64,000 nucleotides of DNA from Thermoleophilum album. GTDB lineage: Bacteria; Actinomycetota; Thermoleophilia; Solirubrobacterales; Thermoleophilaceae. Under the pieces are notes generated by a model that worked only from the letters and a program-made list of their open reading frames with translations, was not told the origin of the DNA and did not search any database. Position numbers and translations under genes: made by a program. The stretch lies in assembly GCF_028867705.1 (NCBI RefSeq), contig NZ_CP066171.1, forward strand, positions 1-64,000, read 5' to 3'. Below, in pieces: positions 1-11,556 of the stretch (position 1 is the stretch's first letter; the number at the start of each line of letters is the position of its first letter).

Positions 1-86
1 CGCCCGCAGATTTGCACGCGTTTTGCGAGATGCGGCCGCCGACCTCCGAAACAGCAGCAATGCCGGCCATAGACTGCGCCGCGTAG

Positions 87-1625
87 ATGATCTCCAGCCA
101 CCGACTGCTCACCCCGACCCGAGCACGGCTAGCCAGGCCCCCAGCAGAGCTAGCGGACGAATCGTCCGCCCCTGATACTCAGCCTTCAGTCGACTTTTCG
201 CTTGCCAGCGACCTCAACGACCGTTTCCACCACGAGTTGTCGCAGCTAGTCCCACGCGTCGCTTACCGCTTGTGGCTTGCAGACCTGTCCTTGAAGGCGC
301 GCGATGGCGACGCGGTCGACGTTGTCGTTGCCCCATCCCGCCTGCGCTGGGTGACGGAGCGCTACTCCGAGGTGATCATCCGTGCGTGCGAACGCGCAAC
401 CGGATCCGCTCCTCGCGCAATCCGAAGCGATACGTCACTTGGCGACGACAGCGCCAGCGCAACGCCGCCCGCCCATCGACCGCACGACAGTCTCGCCCTT
501 CCCCGCGACCCCGACCTCACGTTCGAGACGTTCGTGGTCCACGAGGGATCACGGGTAGCTCACGCCGCCGCCCTCGCCCTCGCCGAATGCAGCGACACCC
601 CCTTCTCGATACTCCTCCTCACCGGGCCTACAGGATGTGGCAAATCCCACCTCCTCAGCGCCATCAAACACCTCGCCGCCAGCCCCGCCACCAACACCAC
701 CGTCCTGCTCACCGACAGTGACCACCTCACGCGAACAATCGCAACGGCGGCTCGCAAGAGACGCGTAACCGACGTCGCCACACTACTCGGATCATTCGAC
801 CTCATCCTCGTCGACGACGCACACACCCTCGCCGGCCGCCCAACCACGCTCGCAGTGATCGCAGAGCTCGCACGCTCCTGCGCAACTCGCGCAAAGCGCC
901 TTGTCCTTGCCGCCACCAGCGACTCCGATAACCCGCCCCTCGCGCTCCCCCTGCCCGACACCTCACTCCTCCACGTCGAGCTCTCCCCACCCGAGCCGCC
1001 TGCCCACGTTCCGATCCTCGAACAGCTCGCACGACGCCTTGGCGTCGACCTCCCGCCACAAGCCCTCAAACGCATCGCGGAGATCTCGCCCCCGCTTCCG
1101 AGTTCGCTCGCCCACTCCCTCTTGCGCGTAAGCGCTTACGCGAGCCTCCGCGGCGAACCACCCAGCCCCGAGCTCGTCGATCGTGTCCTCGACCGCATCC
1201 CTCCTGCCGAAACCCCCCGACCCGACAACCCGACAGAGCTGCTCGCCAGCGTCGCACGCGCCTTTTCCGTACCCCTCGACTCCCTGCGCGGTCGCTCCCG
1301 CGCCACCCTTCCCTCTCGAGCTCGCGCCGCCGCGGCACTACTACTCCGAGAGACACTCCGTGCCTCCCTCCCCGAGATCGGGCGCCTGCTCGGGAACCGC
1401 AGCCACACCACCATCATCGGCCTACTCCAATCCGCACAGCGCCTCCTCGACAGCGACCCGCAGTTCGCTCACGCCGTTGCCAACGCACGCGCCTCCCTTG
1501 CCCGACCCGAGCTCAACCCTTCCTTGCGCCACCGTTCCGACATTCACCCGACAGTTCGCCCCACCACCACGCAACCGCACCCCACCCGACACCGAACCGA
1601 CAGTTCCCGTGAACGCCCAGCATAA
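87..1625 (+). CDS. dnaA: Chromosomal replication initiator DnaA (divergent)
   Basis: DnaA binds the origin, oligomerises with ATP, melts DNA and recruits the helicase. The 512-residue product has domain I at about 42-105, Walker A GPTGCGKS at 180-187, Walker B LILVDD at 239-244, and a helix-turn-helix domain IV at about 385-465 with SLPEIG and SHTT. A basic tail rich in Pro, His and Thr of about 40 residues follows domain IV. Compared with E. coli or actinobacterial DnaA, the box VII segment (SRF arginine finger) reads LPLPDTSLLH and the sensor II segment (R-E-L-E-G) reads LPSSLAHSLL, so both key arginines seem absent. The ATG at 87 directly follows an in-frame TAG (84-86), so the frame cannot start earlier. 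Bases 1-86 show no DnaA boxes. Identity is certain from domains plus synteny; retained ATPase function is not. Confidence 0.93.
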   Translation: MISSHRLLTPTRARLARPPAELADESSAPDTQPSVDFSLASDLNDRFHHELSQLVPRVAYRLWLADLSLKARDGDAVDVVVAPSRLRWVTERYSEVIIRACERATGSAPRAIRSDTSLGDDSASATPPAHRPHDSLALPRDPDLTFETFVVHEGSRVAHAAALALAECSDTPFSILLLTGPTGCGKSHLLSAIKHLAASPATNTTVLLTDSDHLTRTIATAARKRRVTDVATLLGSFDLILVDDAHTLAGRPTTLAVIAELARSCATRAKRLVLAATSDSDNPPLALPLPDTSLLHVELSPPEPPAHVPILEQLARRLGVDLPPQALKRIAEISPPLPSSLAHSLLRVSAYASLRGEPPSPELVDRVLDRIPPAETPRPDNPTELLASVARAFSVPLDSLRGRSRATLPSRARAAAALLLRETLRASLPEIGRLLGNRSHTTIIGLLQSAQRLLDSDPQFAHAVANARASLARPELNPSLRHRSDIHPTVRPTTTQPHPTRHRTDSSRERPA

Positions 1626-1688
1626 GCTTCCCGCGCCTCTCGCACTCCAGCCGACAACATCCGACCCTCCTACGACAATCCATCACTC

Positions 1689-2792
1689 TTGCAAGTAGCA
1701 ATCGACAGATCCGCCCTCGCCTCTGCAACCGCGATCGCCGCTCGCGCGATATCGACCCGAACGTCCCTTCAGGTTCTCACCGGCATCCATCTCGATGCCC
1801 AATCCGACCACCTCCGCCTTACGGCGACCGATCTCGAACTCGCGCTTTCCGCCACGGCGCCCGCCACCGTCGCGCACGCCGGATCGACTGTCGTACCTGG
1901 CCGCATCTTCTCCGAGATCGTTCGCTCCCTTTCAGCCCCTTCCGTCGAACTCGCGCTCTCTGACGACACACTCTCCCTCACCGCGGGCAGCGCGCGTTTC
2001 TCTCTGCGCACTCTCCCCTCTGACGACTTTCCCCTCCTCGACACCACCCCGCACTCCTCGCCCCTCTCACTCCCAGCCACACTCCTCACCGAAGACATAC
2101 CGCGTGTCGCCCGTGCCGCCTCGCGCGACGAGACTCGCCCCCATCTCACAGGAATCCTTCTGACGGCAACCGGCGACCACCTTCGACTCGTCGCCACCGA
2201 CTCATACCGCCTCGCTCTTTGCGAGCTCGCTGCACCCACCACCACACTCGACGTCAACATCCCCGCGCGGTCTCTACAAGAAGTAAGCCGTATCGCCGCC
2301 AACAGCGAAGCACAATCAGTCTCGCTCGCAGTCGACGGTAACCGCGCCCTCTTCTCGATCGACTCCGTCCTCCTCCAATCCCGGCTCGTCGAGGGCCGCT
2401 TCCCGAGCTACGAACAACTAGTCCCCGCCGAATGGGACCACGAAGTTCATGTCGACCGCATCGAGTTGCTCGACATCGTCAAGCGCGTTTCCCTTGTTGC
2501 TCAACAGCATACGCCTCTGAAATTGACACTCTCGTCTGGACAACTCACGCTCTCCGCTCAGGCACCCGACGTAGGCGAAGCCACCGAGTCTCTCCCTGTC
2601 TCCTACAACGGCACTGGCCTCACCATAGGCTTCAACCCAGTCTTTCTGCGTGACGGACTAGAGACAGCACTCGAGGACTCAGTCGTGCTCCGCTTCCTAA
2701 GCCCCCTCCGCCCCGCCCTGATTGAATCGACAAGCTCCGACAACTCTAAACGCTTCCTCTATCTTGTTATGCCGATAAGGCTTGACTCCTAA
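1689..2792 (+). CDS. dnaN: DNA polymerase III beta sliding clamp
   Basis: This is the ring-shaped processivity clamp that tethers DNA polymerase III and other DNA enzymes. At 367 residues it has the usual length of the family, with the three-domain pattern: an N-terminal block with TDLELAL near 43-50, a middle block with ATDSYRLAL, and a C-terminal end YLVMPIRL. The start is TTG at 1689, 63 bp after the dnaA stop; no ATG or GTG fits the N-terminus better. The 1626-1688 gap is too short for a usual dnaA-dnaN origin and holds no DnaA box. The gene overlaps recF by 11 bp. Its coding strand is strongly C-rich, like dnaA. Confidence 0.96.
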   Translation: MQVAIDRSALASATAIAARAISTRTSLQVLTGIHLDAQSDHLRLTATDLELALSATAPATVAHAGSTVVPGRIFSEIVRSLSAPSVELALSDDTLSLTAGSARFSLRTLPSDDFPLLDTTPHSSPLSLPATLLTEDIPRVARAASRDETRPHLTGILLTATGDHLRLVATDSYRLALCELAAPTTTLDVNIPARSLQEVSRIAANSEAQSVSLAVDGNRALFSIDSVLLQSRLVEGRFPSYEQLVPAEWDHEVHVDRIELLDIVKRVSLVAQQHTPLKLTLSSGQLTLSAQAPDVGEATESLPVSYNGTGLTIGFNPVFLRDGLETALEDSVVLRFLSPLRPALIESTSSDNSKRFLYLVMPIRLDS

Positions 2793-3879
2793 GCGTGTGC
2801 TTCTTACCAGCGTAAGCCTTCGTAGCTTTCGCTGCTTTGATAAATTCGATATTCCTCTCGACGGTGGACTGAACTTGCTGGCTGGCCCCAATGGGGTTGG
2901 CAAAACAACAGTTCTTGAAGCCATCTATGTAGCACTCACTGGAACACCACTGAGGCATGGAGGACCAACCGCCTTGGTGGCCTGGGGTAAGCCCTCCGCT
3001 AGTGTCATTCTGCGCTTTATCCCTGACCCTTCCGAGGCCCAAAGGCGCTACGAACGGTCGCTAATCGCAAAGTGCAGTCCTAGACGAGTGAGCTCCCTCC
3101 TCGACTCCGTACCGCTCTCCCGCACTGAGCTCGAGAAGTTGCGCCCACCCCTGTGTGTATTCACACCTGCGCGCGCCGAGATCGTCCGCGGGAGCCCTGG
3201 GTTTAGACGCTCACACTTCGACACCCTCCTGTCCGCCCTCAACCCCTCTTACGCACAGCTGATCCGCCGCTACGGGATATGCCTGCAGCAACGGAACACT
3301 GCGTTATCCACCGCCCCGGACGCACACGTTGATGCGTGGGATGAGCAACTCGCTGCTCTGGCCTACGAAATCCACACCCACCGCAGCCAACTCGTCCAGC
3401 GCCTGGTTCCATTTATCGAGTGCAGGGCTCGCGCACTTGGTTTGATGGGCGTCTGCGTGAGCTACCACCCCCACGGCCCTGCTGGCAGCCCGGAGGAGTG
3501 TCTTGACGCTCTCCGCAGAGCACGGCCTAGTGATCGTCTAAACCGCCGCACCAGCGTGGGCCCCCACCGTAGCGACTTCACCTTCGACCTCGCGGGCCTT
3601 CCCGCCCGGACGGCGGCATCGCAAGGCCAGCAGCGCCTTATAGCCATAGCTCTTCTCCTCGCCGAGGGCGATCTCCTCGCAGCTGTCCGCGGGCGCGTGC
3701 CACTGTTCCTATTCGACGATGCGCTCTCCGAGCTCGACCCGCACTCGGCAGAACTCGTCCTCGCGCAACTGTCAGCCACCCACCAATCCGTCCTCACGGC
3801 TACACACACCGCCCGACTTGCTCAACATCCATCAGCCACCATCATCGATTTAGCGCCTTCCAGCGAACAGGTGCACTAA
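2782..3879 (+). CDS. recF: DNA replication and repair protein RecF
   Basis: RecF is an SMC-like ABC ATPase that helps load RecA at gapped DNA with RecO and RecR. The 365-residue protein has Walker A GPNGVGKT at about 35-42, the ABC signature region SQGQQRLIAIALL near 275-290 and Walker B LFLFDDALSELD near 311-322. The TTG start at 2782 lies inside the end of dnaN; GTG at 2797 is a possible alternative. The first few hundred bases are visibly more AT-rich than dnaA and dnaN. Position between dnaN and a DciA gene is the standard actinobacterial arrangement. Confidence 0.95.
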   Translation: MTPKRVLLTSVSLRSFRCFDKFDIPLDGGLNLLAGPNGVGKTTVLEAIYVALTGTPLRHGGPTALVAWGKPSASVILRFIPDPSEAQRRYERSLIAKCSPRRVSSLLDSVPLSRTELEKLRPPLCVFTPARAEIVRGSPGFRRSHFDTLLSALNPSYAQLIRRYGICLQQRNTALSTAPDAHVDAWDEQLAALAYEIHTHRSQLVQRLVPFIECRARALGLMGVCVSYHPHGPAGSPEECLDALRRARPSDRLNRRTSVGPHRSDFTFDLAGLPARTAASQGQQRLIAIALLLAEGDLLAAVRGRVPLFLFDDALSELDPHSAELVLAQLSATHQSVLTATHTARLAQHPSATIIDLAPSSEQVH

Positions 3880-3889
3880 AGGTCATTAC

Positions 3890-4195
3890 ATGCGTCGCAT
3901 CGCCCCGCGCCATCTCTCTCGCATCATTGCCACCCTTTCTCTCCCTGGCGCCGATCCGTCTCCGGAAGCCGACCCGGCTCTTACTGCACTAACTTTTGCT
4001 TGGCGCGATGTGGTCGGTACCCTTATCGCGACTCACTCTCAGCCCTGCTCATTAGACGACGGAGTGCTTACGTTGTCTTGTAGCGAGCCGGCCATCGCTT
4101 CTGAGCTGTGCCTGCGTGAACGCGACTTGTGCCACGCACTATCGCAGCGAGGCTTTCGCGTTGCTGCGATCCGAATCCGCTCCCCCCGCACTTAA
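3890..4195 (+). CDS. dciA: DciA-family (DUF721) helicase-loader-like protein
   Basis: DciA proteins help load the replicative helicase in bacteria that lack DnaC. The 101-residue product has the family pattern: a Trp in FAWRDVVG, a Thr-His pair (ATHSQP), the strand LDDGVLTLSCSEPAIASEL and a C-terminal IRIR strand. It starts with ATG at 3890, 10 bp after recF, and precedes gyrB, exactly where actinobacterial DciA genes sit. It is shorter than the mycobacterial member, consisting of little more than the DUF721 domain. Family assignment is good; the loader role is taken from the family. Confidence 0.82.
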   Translation: MRRIAPRHLSRIIATLSLPGADPSPEADPALTALTFAWRDVVGTLIATHSQPCSLDDGVLTLSCSEPAIASELCLRERDLCHALSQRGFRVAAIRIRSPRT

Positions 4196-4242
4196 TCCCG
4201 CGCTCTACCAACAGCTTTTCTCCGCCGATACCGCCGAGCGAC

Positions 4243-4271
4243 TTGATAAACTTCAGCTGCGCCCCTATTCC
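4243..4271 (+). promoter_or_regulatory. Possible gyrB promoter
   Basis: TTGATA (4243-4248) and TATTCC (4266-4271) are separated by 17 bp in the 129-bp gap between dciA and gyrB. The -35 is good and the -10 is weak. This is the only gap in the replication cluster large enough for a separate promoter. Confidence 0.3.
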
Positions 4272-4294
4272 TGCCATCCGGCAGCGCGCATTGA

Positions 4295-6763
<2,469 letters not shown>

Positions 6764-6807
6764 CGACGCGGAGAGGGCGCTAGGACTCTTGTGGGGAGCG
6801 TAGGCCG

Positions 6808-9378
6808 ATGGCGATCGATCAGCTAACAGACGGAAACATCGAACCGCGCCCGATCGAGGAGGAGATGCGCACCTCCTACCTCGATTACGCGATGAGCGTG
6901 ATCGTCGGTCGCGCGCTCCCTGATGTGCGCGACGGGCTTAAGCCCGTCCACCGCCGTGTGCTCTACGCGATGCACGAGTCGGGCCTGCAACCCAACCGGC
7001 CCTACCGCAAGTGTGCGCGCGTAGTTGGGGACGTGATGGGCAACTTCCATCCCCACGGCGACGCGGCAATCTACGACGCCCTGGTGCGCCTCGGTCAGGA
7101 CTTCACGATGCGCTACCCGCTCGTCGACGGGCAGGGCAACTTCGGCTCGATCGACAACGACCCGCCGGCGGCGATGCGCTACACCGAAGCGCGTCTCTCG
7201 CGGCTCGCGACCGAGATGCTTCGCGACATAGACGCTGACACCGTCGATTTCGGGCCCAACTACGACGACTCCCGCCAAGAGCCGCGCGTACTTCCGGCGC
7301 GTTTCCCCAACCTCCTTGTAAACGGCGCCTCTGGAATCGCCGTGGGCATGGCGACGAACATCCCACCGCACAACCTCGGCGAAGCCATCGACGCCGTAGT
7401 CGCCTTCATCGACGACCCGGCGATCGATGTGGACGGCTTGATGCGGCACATCAAGGGGCCCGACTTCCCGACCGGCGGAATCATCGTCGGCCGCGACGCG
7501 ATCCGCAAAGCGTACGAGACCGGTCGTGCGGGCATCGTCGTGCGAGCCCGCGCCCACATCGAGCCGCTGCGCCAGGGCAAGCAAGCGATCGTCGTTACCG
7601 AAATGCCCTATCAGCAGGCAAAAGGTGACGGTCGCAACGAGGGCGCCGGTCTCATCAAGAAGATCGCCGAACAGGTCCAGAACGGCCGCATCAAAGAGAT
7701 CGCCGATCTCCGTGACGAGTCGGACAAAAACGGCATCCGGCTCGTCATCGAGCTTAAGCGCGAGGCAAAACCGAAGGTCGTTCTCAACAAGCTCTACAAG
7801 CACACGCCGATGCAGACCACCTTCGGTGTGAACATGGTGGCGCTGGTCGACGGCGTCCCACGCACCCTCGGCCTTATCCAACTCATCAAGAACTACGTCG
7901 ACCACCAGCGCGAGGTGGTCGTTCGCCGTACCAAGCACGAGCTCCGCGAACGCGAGCGACGCTTGCACATCCTCGAGGGCCTCCTCGTCGCGATCAGCGA
8001 CATCGACGCGGTGATCGAGCTGATCCGCTCGTCGCGCGACCCCGAGACGGCGCGCGCGCGATTGATGGAGCGCTTCGAGCTCACCCAGATCCAGGCCCAG
8101 GCAATCCTCGACCTACGGCTGCAACGCCTCACCGCGCTCGAGGCGGACAAGATCCGCAAAGAACACGCCGACACGCTCGAACGAATCCGCGAGTTGCGCG
8201 AAATCCTCGGCGACGAGCGCCGGGTGATGGCCCTCATCAAGGAGGAGCTGCTCGAGATCAAAGAGCGCTACGCCGACGAACGGCGCACCGAGATCACCAA
8301 CGCCGAAAGCGAGATCGAAGCCGAGGATTTGATCGCCGACCAGCAGATGGTCGTGACGATCACGAAGTCCGGGTACATCAAATCCATCCCCCTAGCCACG
8401 TATCGCAAGCAAAAGCGCGGCGGTGTCGGGGTGACGGGGATGGAAACCAAGGAGGACGACTACGTCGAGCATCTCTTTGTGTGCTCGACGCACGACTATC
8501 TGCTCTTCTTCACCGACCGCGGCCGCGTTTACCGCTTGAAGGTCTACGAGCTCCCCGAGGGGTCGCGCACCGCCAAGGGTCGGGCGCTCGTCAACCTTCT
8601 GCCGCTCCACCAAGGCGAGCAGGTTCGGGCGGTTTTGTCGACACGCAACTTCAGCGAGGGCCGCTACCTCGTTTTTGCGACCAAACAAGGGCACGTCAAG
8701 AAGACCGAATTCCAGGCCTACAACACACCGATCAGGGCCGACGGCATCATCGCAATCAAGATTCGCGACGGTGACGAGCTTGTGTCGGTACGACGCACGA
8801 GTGGCAACGACACGATCCTCATGGTGTCGAGTGCCGGGCTAGCAACGCGCTTCCACGAACGCGAGGTCCGGCCGATGGGTCGCGACACGACCGGTGTGCG
8901 CGGCATGAACCTGGCCCGCGGCGGGGAAGTGATCGCGATGGACGTGGCCAGCCCCGGAAGCGAGCTGCTGGTCGTGACCGAGAACGGCTACGCGAAACGC
9001 ACACCCGTCGAGGAGTACCCCGTCAAGGGCCGTGGCACCATGGGGGTGAAGACGATCAACCTCACCGAGCGCAAGGGCAAGCTCGCCGGGGCGCTCGTCG
9101 TGCGCGAGAACCAAGAGATCGTGGTGATCTCGCAAAACGGCATGGTGCAACGCACGGCGGTTCGCGGAATCTCGCGCCAGGGTCGCGCCGCCACCGGCGT
9201 GCGGCTGATGAACCTGCGGCCCGGCGACCGGGTCAGCGCGGTCGCTGTCGTCCTCGAGGATGGATCCGGCAGCGACGCCCCGGGCCGCCAGCTGGCCGAT
9301 GACGCTACCGGTGGCGAGCAGACACTGCTCGACACGGCCGGGCCCGAGGCTGGCGACTCGCCCACGAAAGCCGACTAG
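6808..9378 (+). CDS. gyrA: DNA gyrase subunit A
   Basis: GyrA breaks and rejoins DNA through a tyrosine and wraps DNA with its C-terminal pinwheel. The 856-residue protein has the catalytic Tyr at 125 ([10 protein letters not shown]), the quinolone-determining segment [10 protein letters not shown] at 81-90, and a GyrA-box (QKRGGVG) at about residues 536-542 that marks it as gyrase. The position equal to E. coli Ser83 is Ala86, while Asp90 (E. coli Asp87) is kept. The C-terminal tail after the blades is acidic. The ATG at 6808 is preceded by a GGGGAG sequence. It converges with the HNH gene, leaving 2 bp between the stops. Confidence 0.97.
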   Translation: MAIDQLTDGNIEPRPIEEEMRTSYLDYAMSVIVGRALPDVRDGLKPVHRRVLYAMHESGLQPNRPYRKCARVVGDVMGNFHPHGDAAIYDALVRLGQDFTMRYPLVDGQGNFGSIDNDPPAAMRYTEARLSRLATEMLRDIDADTVDFGPNYDDSRQEPRVLPARFPNLLVNGASGIAVGMATNIPPHNLGEAIDAVVAFIDDPAIDVDGLMRHIKGPDFPTGGIIVGRDAIRKAYETGRAGIVVRARAHIEPLRQGKQAIVVTEMPYQQAKGDGRNEGAGLIKKIAEQVQNGRIKEIADLRDESDKNGIRLVIELKREAKPKVVLNKLYKHTPMQTTFGVNMVALVDGVPRTLGLIQLIKNYVDHQREVVVRRTKHELRERERRLHILEGLLVAISDIDAVIELIRSSRDPETARARLMERFELTQIQAQAILDLRLQRLTALEADKIRKEHADTLERIRELREILGDERRVMALIKEELLEIKERYADERRTEITNAESEIEAEDLIADQQMVVTITKSGYIKSIPLATYRKQKRGGVGVTGMETKEDDYVEHLFVCSTHDYLLFFTDRGRVYRLKVYELPEGSRTAKGRALVNLLPLHQGEQVRAVLSTRNFSEGRYLVFATKQGHVKKTEFQAYNTPIRADGIIAIKIRDGDELVSVRRTSGNDTILMVSSAGLATRFHEREVRPMGRDTTGVRGMNLARGGEVIAMDVASPGSELLVVTENGYAKRTPVEEYPVKGRGTMGVKTINLTERKGKLAGALVVRENQEIVVISQNGMVQRTAVRGISRQGRAATGVRLMNLRPGDRVSAVAVVLEDGSGSDAPGRQLADDATGGEQTLLDTAGPEAGDSPTKAD

Positions 9379-9380
9379 GA

Positions 9381-9995
9381 CTAAGCCGCGTCGGGCAGGT
9401 AGCGCAGCCAACTCTCGGGCAGGCGTGGCACCGCGACACGGACGAAAATCGTGGGCGACGGCGGGCGTGGACGGCGCAGTGGCACCATCCCCGCTTGATC
9501 GGGCAAACGATCGGCCTTGCGTCGGTTGCAGGCGGCGCAGCAGGTGACGATGTTCTCCCAGGTCGACGTGCCGCCTTTCGAGCGCGGCACGACGTGATCG
9601 ACGGTGAGCGTTCCCTTGTTGTCGCCACAGTACTGACACCGCCAACCGTCGCGCGCGAACACCGCGCGGCGCGTGATGCGCCGCGAAAACGTCGATCGCG
9701 GCACATGGACGTAGCGCAGCAAGCGGATAACCGACGGACGGGGGAGCGACACCCGCTCGGCATGCAGCGATTCCGCACCGCGCTCGACGATCTCGGCGCG
9801 CGCCTTAAGAACAAGAACCGTGGCCCGGCGCACCGTGCAAACGTTCACCGGCTCGTAACTCGCGTTCAGGACCAGCACTCGAGCCCGCTCTACCCCGCGC
9901 CGCCCGCCCTGGTCCCCAGCGGGCGACGCGCCGTTAGGGTCGGGTTCGGGATCGACGACCTCGGCGATCCCGGCCGATGCGGGATGGACAGCCAC
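9381..9995 (-). CDS. HNH endonuclease family protein
   Basis: This is a small single-domain nuclease of the actinobacterial HNH type; its cellular role is not established. The conserved part begins at RVLVLNASYEPVNVC and ends with a zinc-binding HNH domain: CQYCG, the catalytic segment DHVVPRSKGG, and a CCAACNRRK motif, giving two CxxC pairs. The frame is open far upstream into pheA, so the start is uncertain. GTG at 9995 lies 10 nt after a TACACT hexamer; GTG at 10022 is an alternative. It is the last gene of a minus-strand run (CARDB-like, DUF4446, pheA, HNH). Confidence 0.85.
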   Translation of the reverse strand: MAVHPASAGIAEVVDPEPDPNGASPAGDQGGRRGVERARVLVLNASYEPVNVCTVRRATVLVLKARAEIVERGAESLHAERVSLPRPSVIRLLRYVHVPRSTFSRRITRRAVFARDGWRCQYCGDNKGTLTVDHVVPRSKGGTSTWENIVTCCAACNRRKADRLPDQAGMVPLRRPRPPSPTIFVRVAVPRLPESWLRYLPDAA

Positions 9996-10005
9996 GGTCG
10001 CGGCC

Positions 10006-10011
10006 AGTGTA
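10006..10011 (-). promoter_or_regulatory. -10-like TACACT before HNH gene
   Basis: GGCTACACT on the minus strand sits 10 nt before the GTG at 9995, downstream of the pheA stop. It matches the TAnnnT pattern seen before other genes here and may give the HNH gene its own promoter. Confidence 0.3.
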
Positions 10012-10072
10012 GCCGCACCCACCGCGATTTCGGTCGCTCGACTGTGGTACCGGGTCGGCGCCGCTACCTCGC

Positions 10073-10945
10073 TCAGCGGGTCCGCAGCACGGGGTAGGAG
10101 CCGAGTACCCGCAGCTCCTCGACCCGCCCGGTGAGAGCCGCGAGCGCGTCGGCCACCCGCCGCTCGCGCGGCGATCCCTCCAGGTCGCAGAAGAACATGT
10201 AGTGACCAAGCCCGATCCGCCGCGGGCGCGATTCGATGCGTGTCAAGTTGATGCCGCGCGACGCGAACTCGCCGAGCACTGACACCAGCCATCCCGGCTG
10301 TTCGTCGCCGCCGCCCCAGAACACGACCGACGTTTTGACCTCGTTCCCGTTTGCCGCCGGCTGGTGTTCGGCGCGCGGCTCTACCCACACGAAGCGCGTC
10401 TCGTTATCGGGATGGTCGGCGACGTTGCGTGCGAGGACGGTCGCTCCGTAGCGCTTCGCGGCGAGCTCCGAGCCGAGCGCGGCCCACGGCTGCATGCTCG
10501 CGACCACCGTCCGCACCGCCTCGGCGGTCGAGGCGCAGGCGACACGTTCGGCAGCCGGCAGCATCCGGCGTAGAAAGTTGCCGCACTGTGCTGTCGCTAG
10601 CGGGTGCGAGTAGACGCGGGTGACCTCGGCGAGCGGCAGCGCCGTGCGCGACACAAGGCAGTGACTGATCGGATGGACGACCTCGAGCTTGATCGCAACA
10701 CGATCGGCGAGTTCAGCGAGCGCGTCGAGGGTCGCTGCGACCCCACCCTCGAGCGCGTTCTCGATCGCCATCACCCCGTAGCGCGCGCGCCCCTCGGCCA
10801 CCGCTTCGACGATGTCGCGCTCGCTCGCCATTGGCAGCTCGAGCACGGCCACGTCGTCACCGACGATGCGCGTTATCGACGCGCGCAGCGCTTCCTCGGT
10901 GAACGTACCGGGAGGTCCGAGGTATGCAACCGCGACTTCGCTCAA
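10073..10945 (-). CDS. pheA: Prephenate dehydratase
   Basis: Converts prephenate to phenylpyruvate in phenylalanine synthesis. The roughly 290-residue product opens with the family start YLGPPGTFTEEAL, has the dehydratase motif NETRFVWV and a C-terminal ACT domain with ESRP, the phenylalanine-binding regulatory motif. Stand-alone dehydratase without chorismate mutase is usual in actinobacteria. The open frame extends to 11035, but that part overlaps the DUF4446 gene and looks non-coding. TTG at 10945, preceded by a GGCGAG sequence and 32 bp after the upstream stop, is the chosen start. Confidence 0.92.
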   Translation of the reverse strand: MSEVAVAYLGPPGTFTEEALRASITRIVGDDVAVLELPMASERDIVEAVAEGRARYGVMAIENALEGGVAATLDALAELADRVAIKLEVVHPISHCLVSRTALPLAEVTRVYSHPLATAQCGNFLRRMLPAAERVACASTAEAVRTVVASMQPWAALGSELAAKRYGATVLARNVADHPDNETRFVWVEPRAEHQPAANGNEVKTSVVFWGGGDEQPGWLVSVLGEFASRGINLTRIESRPRRIGLGHYMFFCDLEGSPRERRVADALAALTGRVEELRVLGSYPVLRTR

Positions 10946-10977
10946 CTCGCCGCGCAAGCGTCGTCGAGTCGATCCAC

Positions 10978-11502
10978 TCAGGCGCGACCGTCCGCTACTT
11001 CTGGGCTGTCTCCGCTGCTCGCCGCGCGCACGCACTCCTCCTCCTCCGGCGACAGCGGAACGTCCGGCTTCCCCGCTGTGAGGCGTTTCGCGTACAGGCG
11101 CGCCTGCTCTCGGTGCACGATCGAAGAGAGCACGAGCCCGTTGCCACGGCGGTCGAGCAGCGCTAGCGAGGCCGACTGCCGTCCCGACATCTCGTTGTAG
11201 GCGTCGTAGCGAACGAGCGCGTGACGGTCGACGCAGCGCGCGAGCTCGTGGGACACACGGGCGATCTGCTGGTCGAGCTGCTCGGCCAGCGTGGCGACAC
11301 GGGCCTCAAGCTGGTCGACGGCCCGTTGAAGTTGCGCTGCGTGTGCGACGAGGTCTCGCCGATCGTGGTCGCCGATCAGCACCCGTTGGTCGTCACGCAG
11401 CCGGCGCAGGGCGCTGTTCTGCACGAGGACAGCTACCACGGCTAGCGATGCCAAGGCGGCAGCGACACCAGCGAGCGCGAGCTGCAGAGCGCTTTCGTCC
11501 AC
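10978..11502 (-). CDS. DUF4446 family membrane-anchored protein
   Basis: Function unknown; a conserved family in actinobacteria and firmicutes. The 174-residue product has one N-terminal membrane segment (about 5-28), a coiled-coil stretch (about 40-95), and the DUF4446 core with VRYDAYNEMSGRQSASLALL and SSIVHREQARLYAK. The coiled coil and single anchor suggest a cytoplasmic membrane-attached assembly. It lies directly upstream of pheA. GTG at 11502 is 9 nt after a TACAGT hexamer with no Shine-Dalgarno. Confidence 0.85.
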   Translation of the reverse strand: MDESALQLALAGVAAALASLAVVAVLVQNSALRRLRDDQRVLIGDHDRRDLVAHAAQLQRAVDQLEARVATLAEQLDQQIARVSHELARCVDRHALVRYDAYNEMSGRQSASLALLDRRGNGLVLSSIVHREQARLYAKRLTAGKPDVPLSPEEEECVRAASSGDSPEVADGRA

Positions 11503-11511
11503 GGGGCCGCA

Positions 11512-11517
11512 ACTGTA
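11512..11517 (-). promoter_or_regulatory. -10-like TACAGT before DUF4446 gene
   Basis: TACAGT on the minus strand, with 9 nt between it and the GTG start at 11502. Part of the recurrent TAnnnT-near-start pattern that implies little or no 5' leader. Confidence 0.4.
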
Positions 11518-11556
11518 CTAGCGCTGCAGCGCTCGGAAGGTGGGAGCAAAGGGCGC

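Noticed and set aside
3304-3312. TTATCCACC, one mismatch from a DnaA box, inside recF
   Set aside because: It stands alone; no further boxes were seen within 1 kb on either strand, so it is probably chance within coding sequence.
6823-7968. 381-codon open frame antisense to gyrA
   Set aside because: It is a GC-driven shadow of gyrA with no recognisable domain.
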